A stretch of DNA of 64,000 nucleotides from Sodalinema lacuna_A (GTDB lineage: Bacteria > Cyanobacteriota > Cyanobacteriia > Cyanobacteriales > Geitlerinemataceae), in NCBI GenBank assembly GCA_900149785.2, contig FSSI02000002.1:147563-211562 (forward strand), written 5' to 3'. Below, piece after piece: positions 32,604-40,067 of this stretch; position 1 is the stretch's first letter, and each line of letters starts with the position of its first letter. A model generated the notes under the pieces. The model searched no databases. It saw only the letters and a list, made by a program, of their open reading frames with translations, and was not told the DNA's origin. The position numbers were made by a program, and so were the translations under genes.

Positions 32604-32926
32604 CGAAGTATAGACAGATTATTCAGGAAATTTTGACGGAGTATTCGACGGGTTCTCCGTTGGGGGGAGAGATTGAATCAGAAACAGTTTTCGATGTCAA
32701 AGCGGATCGGTATTTGGTGGTTGATTTAGGATGGAATGGACCCCGGAGGATTTATAATTGCTTGATTCACCTGGAAATTCGTTCAGGAAAAATCTGGATT
32801 CAGCGCAATCAAACCGACTGTTCCTTGAGCGATGAGTTGTTAAGTAAGGGTGTGGAGAGGGAAGATATTATTTTGGGTCTACAGCCCCCTGAGTTGCGAA
32901 AATATACAGGTTTGGGGGTGAGTTAG
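32591..32926 (+). CDS. XisI-family protein
   Basis: 111 residues: MDRVAKYRQIIQEILTEYS, then ETVFDVKADRYLVVDLGWNGPRRIYNCLIHLEIRSGKIWIQRNQTD and a C-terminal SKGVEREDIILGLQPPELRKYT, the XisI pattern. The start overlaps the XisH stop by 13 bp, so the two are translationally linked. XisH/XisI pairs are found in many copies in filamentous cyanobacteria and are often arranged like toxin-antitoxin pairs. What the pair does here is not known. Confidence 0.92.
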   Translation: MDRVAKYRQIIQEILTEYSTGSPLGGEIESETVFDVKADRYLVVDLGWNGPRRIYNCLIHLEIRSGKIWIQRNQTDCSLSDELLSKGVEREDIILGLQPPELRKYTGLGVS

Positions 32927-32935
32927 TCAGTGGGA

Positions 32936-33008
32936 AGCAACCCAGTTTCTGGTAGCATCTCGATTCCTTCACCAAGATTTAACAAAGAAACCCGGTTTCT
33001 GAGGTTAC
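32936..33008 (+). repeat. Intermodule repeat, copy 3 (short form)
   Basis: GGAAGCAACCCAGTTTCTGGTAGC, then ATCTCGATTCCTTCACCAAG and AACAAAGAAACCCGGTTTCTGAGG, the same order as copies 2 and 4. It stops before the CHAT leader part and runs directly into the second PIN gene. Confidence 0.85.
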
Positions 33009-33024
33009 AGTTACAGGGGGTGTG

Positions 33025-33472
33025 ATGGTTGCGGTATATTTAGATGTGTGTTGTCTCAATCGCCCCTTTGATGACTGGGTGCAGGAGCGGGTTCGGCTAG
33101 AGGGAGACTCAGTTTTAAGTATTCTGGAACGGGTTCGCACGGGAGAATGGCAACTAATTTCCAGTGAAGCCATTCTCGTAGAACTGGAAAAAATGCGGAA
33201 TCTGGAGAAAAAAACCAGCATCTTTAATCTCTTGGCATTAGCAACACGAATGCAGGAAATCAATCAGGGGGTTGAGGAACGTTCACGACAACTAGAAGGT
33301 CTGGGTTTTGGGCTTTTTGATTCTTTTCATCTGGCTGGTGCAGAAGCGTCCGGATATTTTTCTTTCTACGGATGATCGCTTGCTCAAGACGGCTCGCAGG
33401 CATGAACACCAATTGAAGGTAGCTATTCGTAATCCGGTGGTGTGGCTGATTGAGGTTTTACAGGAGCAGTAA
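33025..33472 (+). pseudogene. PIN-domain toxin with a frameshift near the C-terminus
   Basis: From the ATG at 33025 the frame reads MVAVYLDVCCLNRPFDD (first catalytic Asp), SSEAILVELEKM (Glu) and GLFDSFHLAGAEA (second Asp), then leaves frame and ends at 33375. One base shifted, the sequence continues as DIFLSTDDRLLKTARRHEHQLKVAIRNPV, the proper PIN C-terminus with its last catalytic Asp, and stops at 33472, just before the partner gene. It is either a recent pseudogene, a sequencing error, or a frameshift-controlled toxin. The intact length would be about 148 residues. Confidence 0.8.
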
Positions 33473-33485
33473 ACAGGAGTTTTTC

Positions 33486-33680
33486 ATGATGAACGCATTA
33501 GAGTTAAGAGAAAAGGGCTATCAGATTTTAGTCAATCATTTGGGACAGTCTGATGCGATTCGCTTTTTGCAACAAATGGGTTGGGGACAGGGAGATTATA
33601 CCCAGGAAAGGCGCGAGGTTTTAGAGTCGGTGACGCGGGAGGAGTTTTTGGAGGAGTTACGCAAAATCAGAAATCTTTAG
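33486..33680 (+). CDS. Small partner of the PIN toxin, probable antitoxin
   Basis: 64 residues from the ATG at 33486, with CAGGAG about seven bases upstream; an ATG follows at once at 33489. MNALELREKGYQILVNHLGQSDAIRFLQQMGWGQGDYTQERREV is an alpha-helical, acidic small protein commonly found next to PIN genes of this cyanobacterial type (toxin first, antitoxin second). It begins 13 bp after the stop of the shifted PIN frame. Its antitoxin role is inferred from size and context. Confidence 0.7.
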   Translation: MMNALELREKGYQILVNHLGQSDAIRFLQQMGWGQGDYTQERREVLESVTREEFLEELRKIRNL

Positions 33681-33707
33681 CTATCCAGTTTCTGGTTAGT
33701 CGGGCAA

Positions 33708-33876
33708 AAGAAACCGGGTTTCTAGCAGCATCTCGATTCTTTCACAAAGATTTAACAAAGAAACCCGGTTTCTGAGGTTTGGGAATGGGGTAAAATCGGG
33801 GTGCTATCCCCTACCCGGTGTGCGGCTATGGATGAACAACGAGTGCAGGCTTATTTATCCCTGATTCAAGAACTCC
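33708..33876 (+). repeat. Intermodule repeat, copy 4 (long form, leads into CHAT gene)
   Basis: AAGAAACCGGGTTTCTAGC to AACAAAGAAACCCGGTTTCTGAGG, then the CCCCTACCCGGTGTGCGGCT block and the first 16 codons of the CHAT gene. It appears to be the promoter/leader of that gene, duplicated at copy 2. Confidence 0.9.
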
Positions 33877-36800
33877 TGGAATGTCCCAGTGGGGAGGAAC
33901 CGCAAATCCTCAACGGTCATCTGGAGTTGGTGGATGAGGGGTTTGTGCAGGTGTGCGAGTTGGTGGCGGCACAGTTGCAGGAGGAGGGACGGGACAACCA
34001 GGCGGGGTTTCTGCAGGAGGTGGCGCAGGAGGTGGCGGCGTTTTTGCAGCACGGGGAAACTGGAAAGAATCAGCAACAGGCATTAGAGAATTTTTGGCTA
34101 CAACTGGTCAAAACGGAGAGAGAAAGCGGGGGTGATACAGCCGCAGTCCATCAGGTGATGCGGCAAAATATGAGGCTGGTTGTTCCCGCCTTGGGGGATG
34201 TTATTTCCGAGTTAATGCCAGGACTTCTCGCTCGAAATCCTGGCCAAGAAGAAGAGGTGGCAGTTTTAGTTGAAGATACCTGCACCAGTATTCAACAATT
34301 TCCAGGGGGTGGTTATGCAGAAGCCTTAGAGATTGCCATCCGGGGCTATGGGGTGGTGCTGGAACTAGGGGGCTATCCCCCGGAAAAACGAGTGCCAACC
34401 CTGACTAACCTCGGGGCGGCTCACTGCACCCAAGCCCAGATGGGCATCGACCCCACGGTCAATCTTGCAAGTGCTATTGCTGTCTATAATGAAGCGGTGG
34501 GCGTTGGTAGAGAGTTGGGGTTAGAAAAAGACCTCTCCGCTACCCTGACTAACCTCGGAATTGCTCAGGTAACCCAAGCCCAGATGGGCATCGACCCAGC
34601 CGCCAATCTAGAAAGGGCAATTACTGCCTACGATGAAGCGGCAGGGATTTTGCAGGAGTTGGGGTTAGACGAAGATCTCTCTCTTGCTCTGACTAATCTT
34701 GGAGCTACCCATTACACTCAAGCTAATCTGGGCATCCACCCCGCCAACAATCTCAAAGGTGCGATCACTGCTTACCATAAAGCCATAGCCATTCAGCAGA
34801 AGTTAGGGTTAGAAAAAGCTCTCTCTGCTACCCTAATTAACGTCGGAGTTACCTGGCAAATCCAGGCTGAGATGGGAATAAATCCAACCGATAATCTCTG
34901 CCGTGCGATAGATGCTTACTATAAAGCCATAACCATTCAGCGGAAGTTAGAGTTAGAAAAAGATCTCTCCGCTACTCTGACTAACCTCGGACTTGCCCGC
35001 CGCACCCAAGCGAATCTGGGTATCAAACCTAAAAATAATCTCGAAAGTGCAATCACCGCCTACGATGAAGCCACCCGAATTCGAAAGAAGTTAGGGTTAG
35101 AAAAAGACCTCTCCCAAACCCTGACTAACCTGGGAAATGCCCGCCTCACACAAGCTAATCTCAGCATAAGCCCCACGGCAAATCTGGAAAGGGCAATTAC
35201 TGCCTACGATGAAGCAGCAGAGATTCGGCGGCGGTTGGGGTTAGCCCGCGACTTGGCAGGAACCCTAAATAACTTTGGTTTTGCCTACCAAACTCAATCT
35301 CGCCTCGCTGGGAACAGTTTCACCCAGACACAACAAGCTCTAGAAAATGCCTACCGTAGCTTCCAGGAAGCCCTAGACCTGGTGGAATATCTGCGGGGTG
35401 AAATTAAAGCCGATAGTGAGGGCTATAAACGCAACTTTAATGAAGAATGGAATAACGTTTATCGTGGGATGGTGGAAGTGTGCCTAGAGTTGAGCCGGTA
35501 CCAGGATGCTATTGAATATGTAGACCGCAGTAAAGCCCGCAACTTAGTGGAACTCATCGCCACCCGTGACGCCTACCCAGGGGGAGTGATTCCCGAGAAC
35601 ATCCGCCAACAGTTGCAGCAACTCAAAATCGCCATTGCCCAAGCAGAAAGCCGCCTGCAAGAGGAGGAAAACCCGAACTATACCCACCTCAACCAACTGC
35701 GGCAACAAAAGCAACAACTCGAACCCTACAAACCCCTGCATTTTCAGGCGATGCAAGAGTTATTGGATGAGGAAACCGCGATTTTGGAATGGTACATTCT
35801 GCCGGATAAATTCCTCACCTTCACCCTCACCGCCGAAAGTCTCAACCTCTGGACATCTTCGGAGGAAGACCTAGGTAAACTCATCGAGTGGGGAAATGCC
35901 TATCTAAACGACTACCGCAACCGAGACAACAGCCAATGGCGCGAAACCCTAGCCCAACGCCTGGAAGAACTCCCCAAAATCCTGCATCTGGATGAAATCC
36001 TGCAAAACCTGCGGCAACAATTCCCCAACTGCCAAAAACTCATCCTCATACCTCACCTTGGTCTGCACCTGTTCCCCCTCCATGCCTTACCCGTTGCCAC
36101 AGGAGAGGGTGAGGGCAAATTCCTACAAGACCTCTTCCCCAAAGGTGTCACCTACGCCCCCAACTGCCAACTGCTGCAACAAGCCCAAAATCGGCAACGC
36201 CCCCACTTTAACCAACTCTTCGCCATCCAAAACCCTACCGAAGACCTGGACTGGGCTGATGTAGAAATCGAAAACATCCGCACCCTCTTCCCTGACCGAA
36301 ACACCCTGGCGAGGAACAACGCCACCACCGCTAAACTTCTGGACAAACAACGCCAGGAAATCCTAAGCCAAACCCATCACCTGTTCTTCTCCTGTCACGC
36401 TGCCTTTAACCCCACCTCCCCCCTGGACTCTGGATTACTCCTGGCGGATGGAGTCCTCACCTTAGAAAACATCATCGCCAACCTGAACCTCAGCAATTGC
36501 AGCCTTGTCACCCTTTCCGCCTGCGAAACCGGACAAGTCGCCATTGACCAAACCGATGAATATATCAGCCTCTCCAGTGGCTTTATCCTGGCGGGTAGCC
36601 CTAGCGTCCTGGTTAGCCTCTGGTCCGTCAATCAGGTTTCTACCGCCCTGCTGCTGATTAGAACCTACGAACTGCTGCAACAACAACCGAGTCAACTTGC
36701 CCAAGCCTTGCCAGCGGCTCAAAAGTGGCTGCGAGAAACCACAGCCAGAGGCTTTGAGCGATGGTGGCACCAATGCCCTATCGTGTCTGAGGAGTGGCGG

Positions 36801-36920
36801 GAAGAATTAAAAGATGATTTTGCTAAGATGGGGCAAAATAAACAGGAGGGGATGAACCATCGCCCCTATCAATCCCCATACCACTGGTCAGGTTTCACAA
36901 TTGTTGGACAAGGAGAATAA
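33828..36920 (+). CDS. TPR-CHAT caspase-like protease
   Basis: 1030 residues from the ATG at 33828 (MDEQRVQAYLSLIQELL); an in-frame ATG at 33801 lies in the repeat and is unlikely. Residues 1-75 are the N-terminal helical module recurrent in cyanobacterial CHAT/TPR proteins. TPR-like repeats fill about 190-500, each near 48 residues, e.g. LTNLGAAHCTQAQMGIDPTVNL and AITAYDEAAGI. The CHAT domain covers about 740-1030 with FSCHAAFN (catalytic His857) and LSACETGQ (catalytic Cys899). CHAT proteases cleave protein partners and include the caspase-like effector of type III-E CRISPR and gasdermin activators. The next two genes follow within 3 and 0 bp, so one operon. Confidence 0.92.
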   Translation: MDEQRVQAYLSLIQELLECPSGEEPQILNGHLELVDEGFVQVCELVAAQLQEEGRDNQAGFLQEVAQEVAAFLQHGETGKNQQQALENFWLQLVKTERESGGDTAAVHQVMRQNMRLVVPALGDVISELMPGLLARNPGQEEEVAVLVEDTCTSIQQFPGGGYAEALEIAIRGYGVVLELGGYPPEKRVPTLTNLGAAHCTQAQMGIDPTVNLASAIAVYNEAVGVGRELGLEKDLSATLTNLGIAQVTQAQMGIDPAANLERAITAYDEAAGILQELGLDEDLSLALTNLGATHYTQANLGIHPANNLKGAITAYHKAIAIQQKLGLEKALSATLINVGVTWQIQAEMGINPTDNLCRAIDAYYKAITIQRKLELEKDLSATLTNLGLARRTQANLGIKPKNNLESAITAYDEATRIRKKLGLEKDLSQTLTNLGNARLTQANLSISPTANLERAITAYDEAAEIRRRLGLARDLAGTLNNFGFAYQTQSRLAGNSFTQTQQALENAYRSFQEALDLVEYLRGEIKADSEGYKRNFNEEWNNVYRGMVEVCLELSRYQDAIEYVDRSKARNLVELIATRDAYPGGVIPENIRQQLQQLKIAIAQAESRLQEEENPNYTHLNQLRQQKQQLEPYKPLHFQAMQELLDEETAILEWYILPDKFLTFTLTAESLNLWTSSEEDLGKLIEWGNAYLNDYRNRDNSQWRETLAQRLEELPKILHLDEILQNLRQQFPNCQKLILIPHLGLHLFPLHALPVATGEGEGKFLQDLFPKGVTYAPNCQLLQQAQNRQRPHFNQLFAIQNPTEDLDWADVEIENIRTLFPDRNTLARNNATTAKLLDKQRQEILSQTHHLFFSCHAAFNPTSPLDSGLLLADGVLTLENIIANLNLSNCSLVTLSACETGQVAIDQTDEYISLSSGFILAGSPSVLVSLWSVNQVSTALLLIRTYELLQQQPSQLAQALPAAQKWLRETTARGFERWWHQCPIVSEEWREELKDDFAKMGQNKQEGMNHRPYQSPYHWSGFTIVGQGE

Positions 36921-36923
36921 ACT

Positions 36924-37292
36924 ATGGCAGGTGACGCGAAAAAAATCGCCGCATTTACCGCTCTACTGACAGAGAATCCGAATAACTGGATTGCTCACCA
37001 TCAGCAAGATTTAGTCACATTACAGCAGCAAGTGGGTGATGATGACGAAAAAAATACCTTCATCATTCAAGAATTTTTAGCTAAATCCCCAGATATGCGT
37101 TGTTTGTACGAAGACAAGTTGCAGTCAATCAAGGCAGTGAGAAGTTCAAGCAAAAAATCGGATATGAAAGGAATTGGGGGGAGTCAGGCTCAATCTAACC
37201 GCCCGAGTCAATCTCTCGCTGACCTGATTCAAAACGCCATCAAAAAACCCACCAAAACTCCTGAAGAAAACAAAAAGCCGGACAAAAAATAG
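36924..37292 (+). CDS. Unrecognised small protein of the CHAT operon
   Basis: 122 residues with no family I can name. The N-terminal half (MAGDAKKIAAFTALLTENPNNWIAHHQQDLVTLQQQVGDD) is predicted helical; the C-terminal 50 residues are Ser/Gln/Lys/Pro-rich and basic (KKPTKTPEENKKPDKK), likely disordered. It starts 3 bp after the CHAT stop and its stop shares one base with the next start, so it is tightly coupled to both. As a partner or substrate of the CHAT protease it is a reasonable guess only. Confidence 0.75.
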   Translation: MAGDAKKIAAFTALLTENPNNWIAHHQQDLVTLQQQVGDDDEKNTFIIQEFLAKSPDMRCLYEDKLQSIKAVRSSSKKSDMKGIGGSQAQSNRPSQSLADLIQNAIKKPTKTPEENKKPDKK

Positions 37293-38695
37293 TGAAAAAT
37301 GTCTCTCTTAGTCTTTATTGTTTTCATCAACGGGACTATCTTGATGATGCTCCCAATTCAGCCACTTTGGGAGCGGAAAGCATCTGGAAAAGTGTTACTA
37401 AAATCAGTGAATACTTGCCATTCAAAGAGTTAGAAACACTAAAATCTAAACTCATCTCCTATCAATATGATAAAGAAATTGACGACTATCAATATCAGCC
37501 ACAACGAGAGGAGGTGCTAAAAACAGAGTGGTTAACCCAGAATGGGAGAAAAATAGAATTGACCCCAATCCTAACCCAGTCAGGGTTTATGCTGGGTGGA
37601 ACTTTGCAACCGTTTCGCCTCCATGATACCTATTGTCTGGATATCACCCTCACGCCTGAAGTGAAAGAGATTGAGATTGAAGTTGGGCAAATTTCAGCTT
37701 TTAAACCCCAATTTTTAATTAACAAAATTACGGCTGATTTAGGAAAAGTTTTAACTCTATATGGAGAAGGCGATGAAGAGAGTCACTCATCTTTTGCTAC
37801 AGCAGAACGGTGGGTGATCGCACTCTGCGCTGATACTTCATTAAAACCACAATTTTTATCGGAAATCAAGCTATTTAACTGTGCTTGTTTTCTGTTTGAA
37901 TCAGAGGACGTGACCATCATCATTGCTTTAGGTAAGCCTAATCAGTTTGATATCAAGCAAGCCGATGAGGACTACAGCTGGCTAAGAGAGTTATTTTGGA
38001 CTCAAAAAAAGATTGCAGCTACCTACGGAGAATCCCATAAATCCTATCAAGAAGCTCGTCAGATTTATGGAAAACTAGAACAAACTATGGATAGCTTCCA
38101 TGAAATTGTTAAGAAACCATTGCCACAGCGCCTTAATTATCTGGAAACATTAGTTCAAGATATCCCTCAAAAACTGCTATATTATAATCGTTTTTTGCGA
38201 GATTTATCAGCTCATCAAAGCACAATAAAAGTGAATCTCGATAATTTTAAAACCTGCTTGAGTCATCTGAGAGAGTATCAAAATAATGAACTGGAGTATT
38301 GGGTAGATTTATCCAACAAAAAATATCCCCAATACCTACGTCAAATTGAAACCCATATAGCCTATTTAAGACCCAGTAAAGATTTGCTATTTAGCGATTT
38401 AATTACGACGATTCGCACGACAACCGAAATTGAAAAAGCTAAAAGTAACCAAGATGTGCAGGATAATCTCCAAGCCCTTGGAGTTGGGTTGACGTTGGGG
38501 GGTGTTGCAGCCGGGCGCTCTAGTTTATTAACAGAACCTTGGTCTTGGAAAGGGAAAACTGTTGAACTTGAGTTGCCATTTCCACCATTTTTAGTAGCGA
38601 TAGTCTTGGGATTGGTATTTGCGAATTTGGGATATTGGGGGACACGATGTTTGATAAAACGTAAGCGATCGCCAACAAGCAAAACAAGGGATTAG
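37292..38695 (+). CDS. Unrecognised helical protein with C-terminal membrane segments (CorA-like topology)
   Basis: 467 residues, GTG start overlapping the previous stop by one base. The first 230 residues are a mixed alpha/beta soluble part (LSLYCFHQRDYLDD, LHDTYCLDITLTPEV, AERWVIALCADTSLK). Residues about 240-395 are long charged helices (KKIAATYGESHKSYQEARQIYGKLEQTMD). The end has a weakly hydrophobic segment (LQALGVGLTLGGVAAG, about 396-411), a short polar loop, and a clear transmembrane helix (PPFLVAIVLGLVFANLGYW, about 432-450) before a basic tail. Helical stalk followed by two closely spaced membrane segments resembles CorA-type channels, but no GMN motif is present. It may be the membrane-acting partner of the CHAT protease. 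Confidence 0.75.
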   Translation: MKNVSLSLYCFHQRDYLDDAPNSATLGAESIWKSVTKISEYLPFKELETLKSKLISYQYDKEIDDYQYQPQREEVLKTEWLTQNGRKIELTPILTQSGFMLGGTLQPFRLHDTYCLDITLTPEVKEIEIEVGQISAFKPQFLINKITADLGKVLTLYGEGDEESHSSFATAERWVIALCADTSLKPQFLSEIKLFNCACFLFESEDVTIIIALGKPNQFDIKQADEDYSWLRELFWTQKKIAATYGESHKSYQEARQIYGKLEQTMDSFHEIVKKPLPQRLNYLETLVQDIPQKLLYYNRFLRDLSAHQSTIKVNLDNFKTCLSHLREYQNNELEYWVDLSNKKYPQYLRQIETHIAYLRPSKDLLFSDLITTIRTTTEIEKAKSNQDVQDNLQALGVGLTLGGVAAGRSSLLTEPWSWKGKTVELELPFPPFLVAIVLGLVFANLGYWGTRCLIKRKRSPTSKTRD

Positions 38696-38799
38696 TCAGG
38701 GGAGAGAAGCGACGTCTCATCAAGACCCCGATATCCATCGCCGAGGATTCATGGTATAACCAGGGGAGTTTTTCGGATTTGTGAGGCAAGACAGGAATC

Positions 38800-39978
38800 G
38801 TGGCGATCGACGTAATTCTCGGCATTGTGATTGGCATCATCGTTCTGGTGGTGGTTCTCGGGGCGATCGCCCTGGACCTCAACTACCGACGGAAACCGGG
38901 CAACCAACTCGAATTTCGCCCCGGAACCTGGGCCATCACCCAACACGAGGGCGATCGCCTGCACATCCAAGGTGACATAGAACTCTTCAACGCCACCGAG
39001 GGACTCGAAATCATGGTTCCCGACGTCAACGCCAACGCCACCCTTCTCTCCAAAGCCTCCGTCTCCGACATCTCCTGCCAGATCGAAGTCATCCCCGCCC
39101 ACGAAGATACCCCCCCACGCCCCGATGGCTACTGGTTCCCCTACATCATCAAAGCCCGGCACAGTACCCACATTAAACTCAACCTGCGCCTAACCGGCCC
39201 CAACCTCGATCGCCTGCAAACCCTCTGGCTACGACTCAACTATCTCACCTACGGCCCCGGCGGACGCATCCCCAAAACCGGACATATCGTCTTCCCCCTG
39301 CAATACCCCGACGCCGACGCACCCGCCAACTGGCTACCCAAAGACAACGCCGAGGTCTTTCCCGTCAAAACCCATCTCCTCACCCATCTCGACGATCCCG
39401 TTGAGGTGATTCGTCGCTACGTCATGCCCCACGCCCAAAGCGGCGATATCGTCACCATCGGCGAAACCCCCCTCGCCATCATCCAAGGGCGACTGCGAGA
39501 TCCCATCACCGTCAAACCCGGCTGGCTGGCCCGGCGACTCTGTTACTGGTTCCTCCCCACCTCCAGCCTGGCCACCGCCTGCGGCTTGCAAACCCTCATC
39601 GATCAAGTGGGGACCCCTCGGGTGTTTTTCGCCTTCCTCGGGGGCGTTGGCCTGCGTCTGTTGGGGCAACGGGGCGGCTTCTATCGCCTGGCCGGAGAAC
39701 AAGCCCGCCTCATTGACGATGTCACCGGAACCCTTCCCCCCTACGATCAATTTATCGTCCTCGGTCCCGACAACCCCCAAGCCGTCGTCGATCGCATTCA
39801 AAAAGAAACCGGCCTATCCGCAGCCATTGTCGATGTCAACGACTTACAAGCCGTCAAAGTCCTCGCCGCCACCCCCGATGTTCCCCATCGTTTCCTTGAA
39901 ACCGCCCTGCGGAGTAACCCCGCCGGAAACGCCGACGAACAAACCCCCGTGGTTCTGATTCGTCCCCGAACCTCCTGA
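38800..39978 (+). CDS. F420:gamma-glutamyl ligase-like membrane protein
   Basis: 392 residues from a GTG. One N-terminal transmembrane helix (VILGIVIGIIVLVVVLGAIAL) is followed by about 150 residues of beta-rich sequence and then a domain with VIRRYVMPHAQSGDIVTIGETPLAIIQGR and PRVFFAFLGGVGLRLLGQRGGFYR, which resembles the CofE/F420-0:gamma-glutamyl ligase fold that cyanobacterial proteins are annotated with. YDQFIVLGPDNPQ and ETGLSAAIVDVNDLQAVKVLAA form a further alpha/beta part. Cyanobacteria with F420 biosynthesis are limited, so this may be a ligase-like protein with another substrate. It is followed by a GNAT gene and ruvX on the same strand. Confidence 0.65.
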   Translation: MAIDVILGIVIGIIVLVVVLGAIALDLNYRRKPGNQLEFRPGTWAITQHEGDRLHIQGDIELFNATEGLEIMVPDVNANATLLSKASVSDISCQIEVIPAHEDTPPRPDGYWFPYIIKARHSTHIKLNLRLTGPNLDRLQTLWLRLNYLTYGPGGRIPKTGHIVFPLQYPDADAPANWLPKDNAEVFPVKTHLLTHLDDPVEVIRRYVMPHAQSGDIVTIGETPLAIIQGRLRDPITVKPGWLARRLCYWFLPTSSLATACGLQTLIDQVGTPRVFFAFLGGVGLRLLGQRGGFYRLAGEQARLIDDVTGTLPPYDQFIVLGPDNPQAVVDRIQKETGLSAAIVDVNDLQAVKVLAATPDVPHRFLETALRSNPAGNADEQTPVVLIRPRTS

Positions 39979-40067
39979 ATCCTTGGGGGCGGTGGGAATC
40001 TTCGTTAAAATGGCAGCAGTGGTTCCCCCTGCGCCCATTCCCTTGCCCCCTTCCCCTAGGTTTTCCC

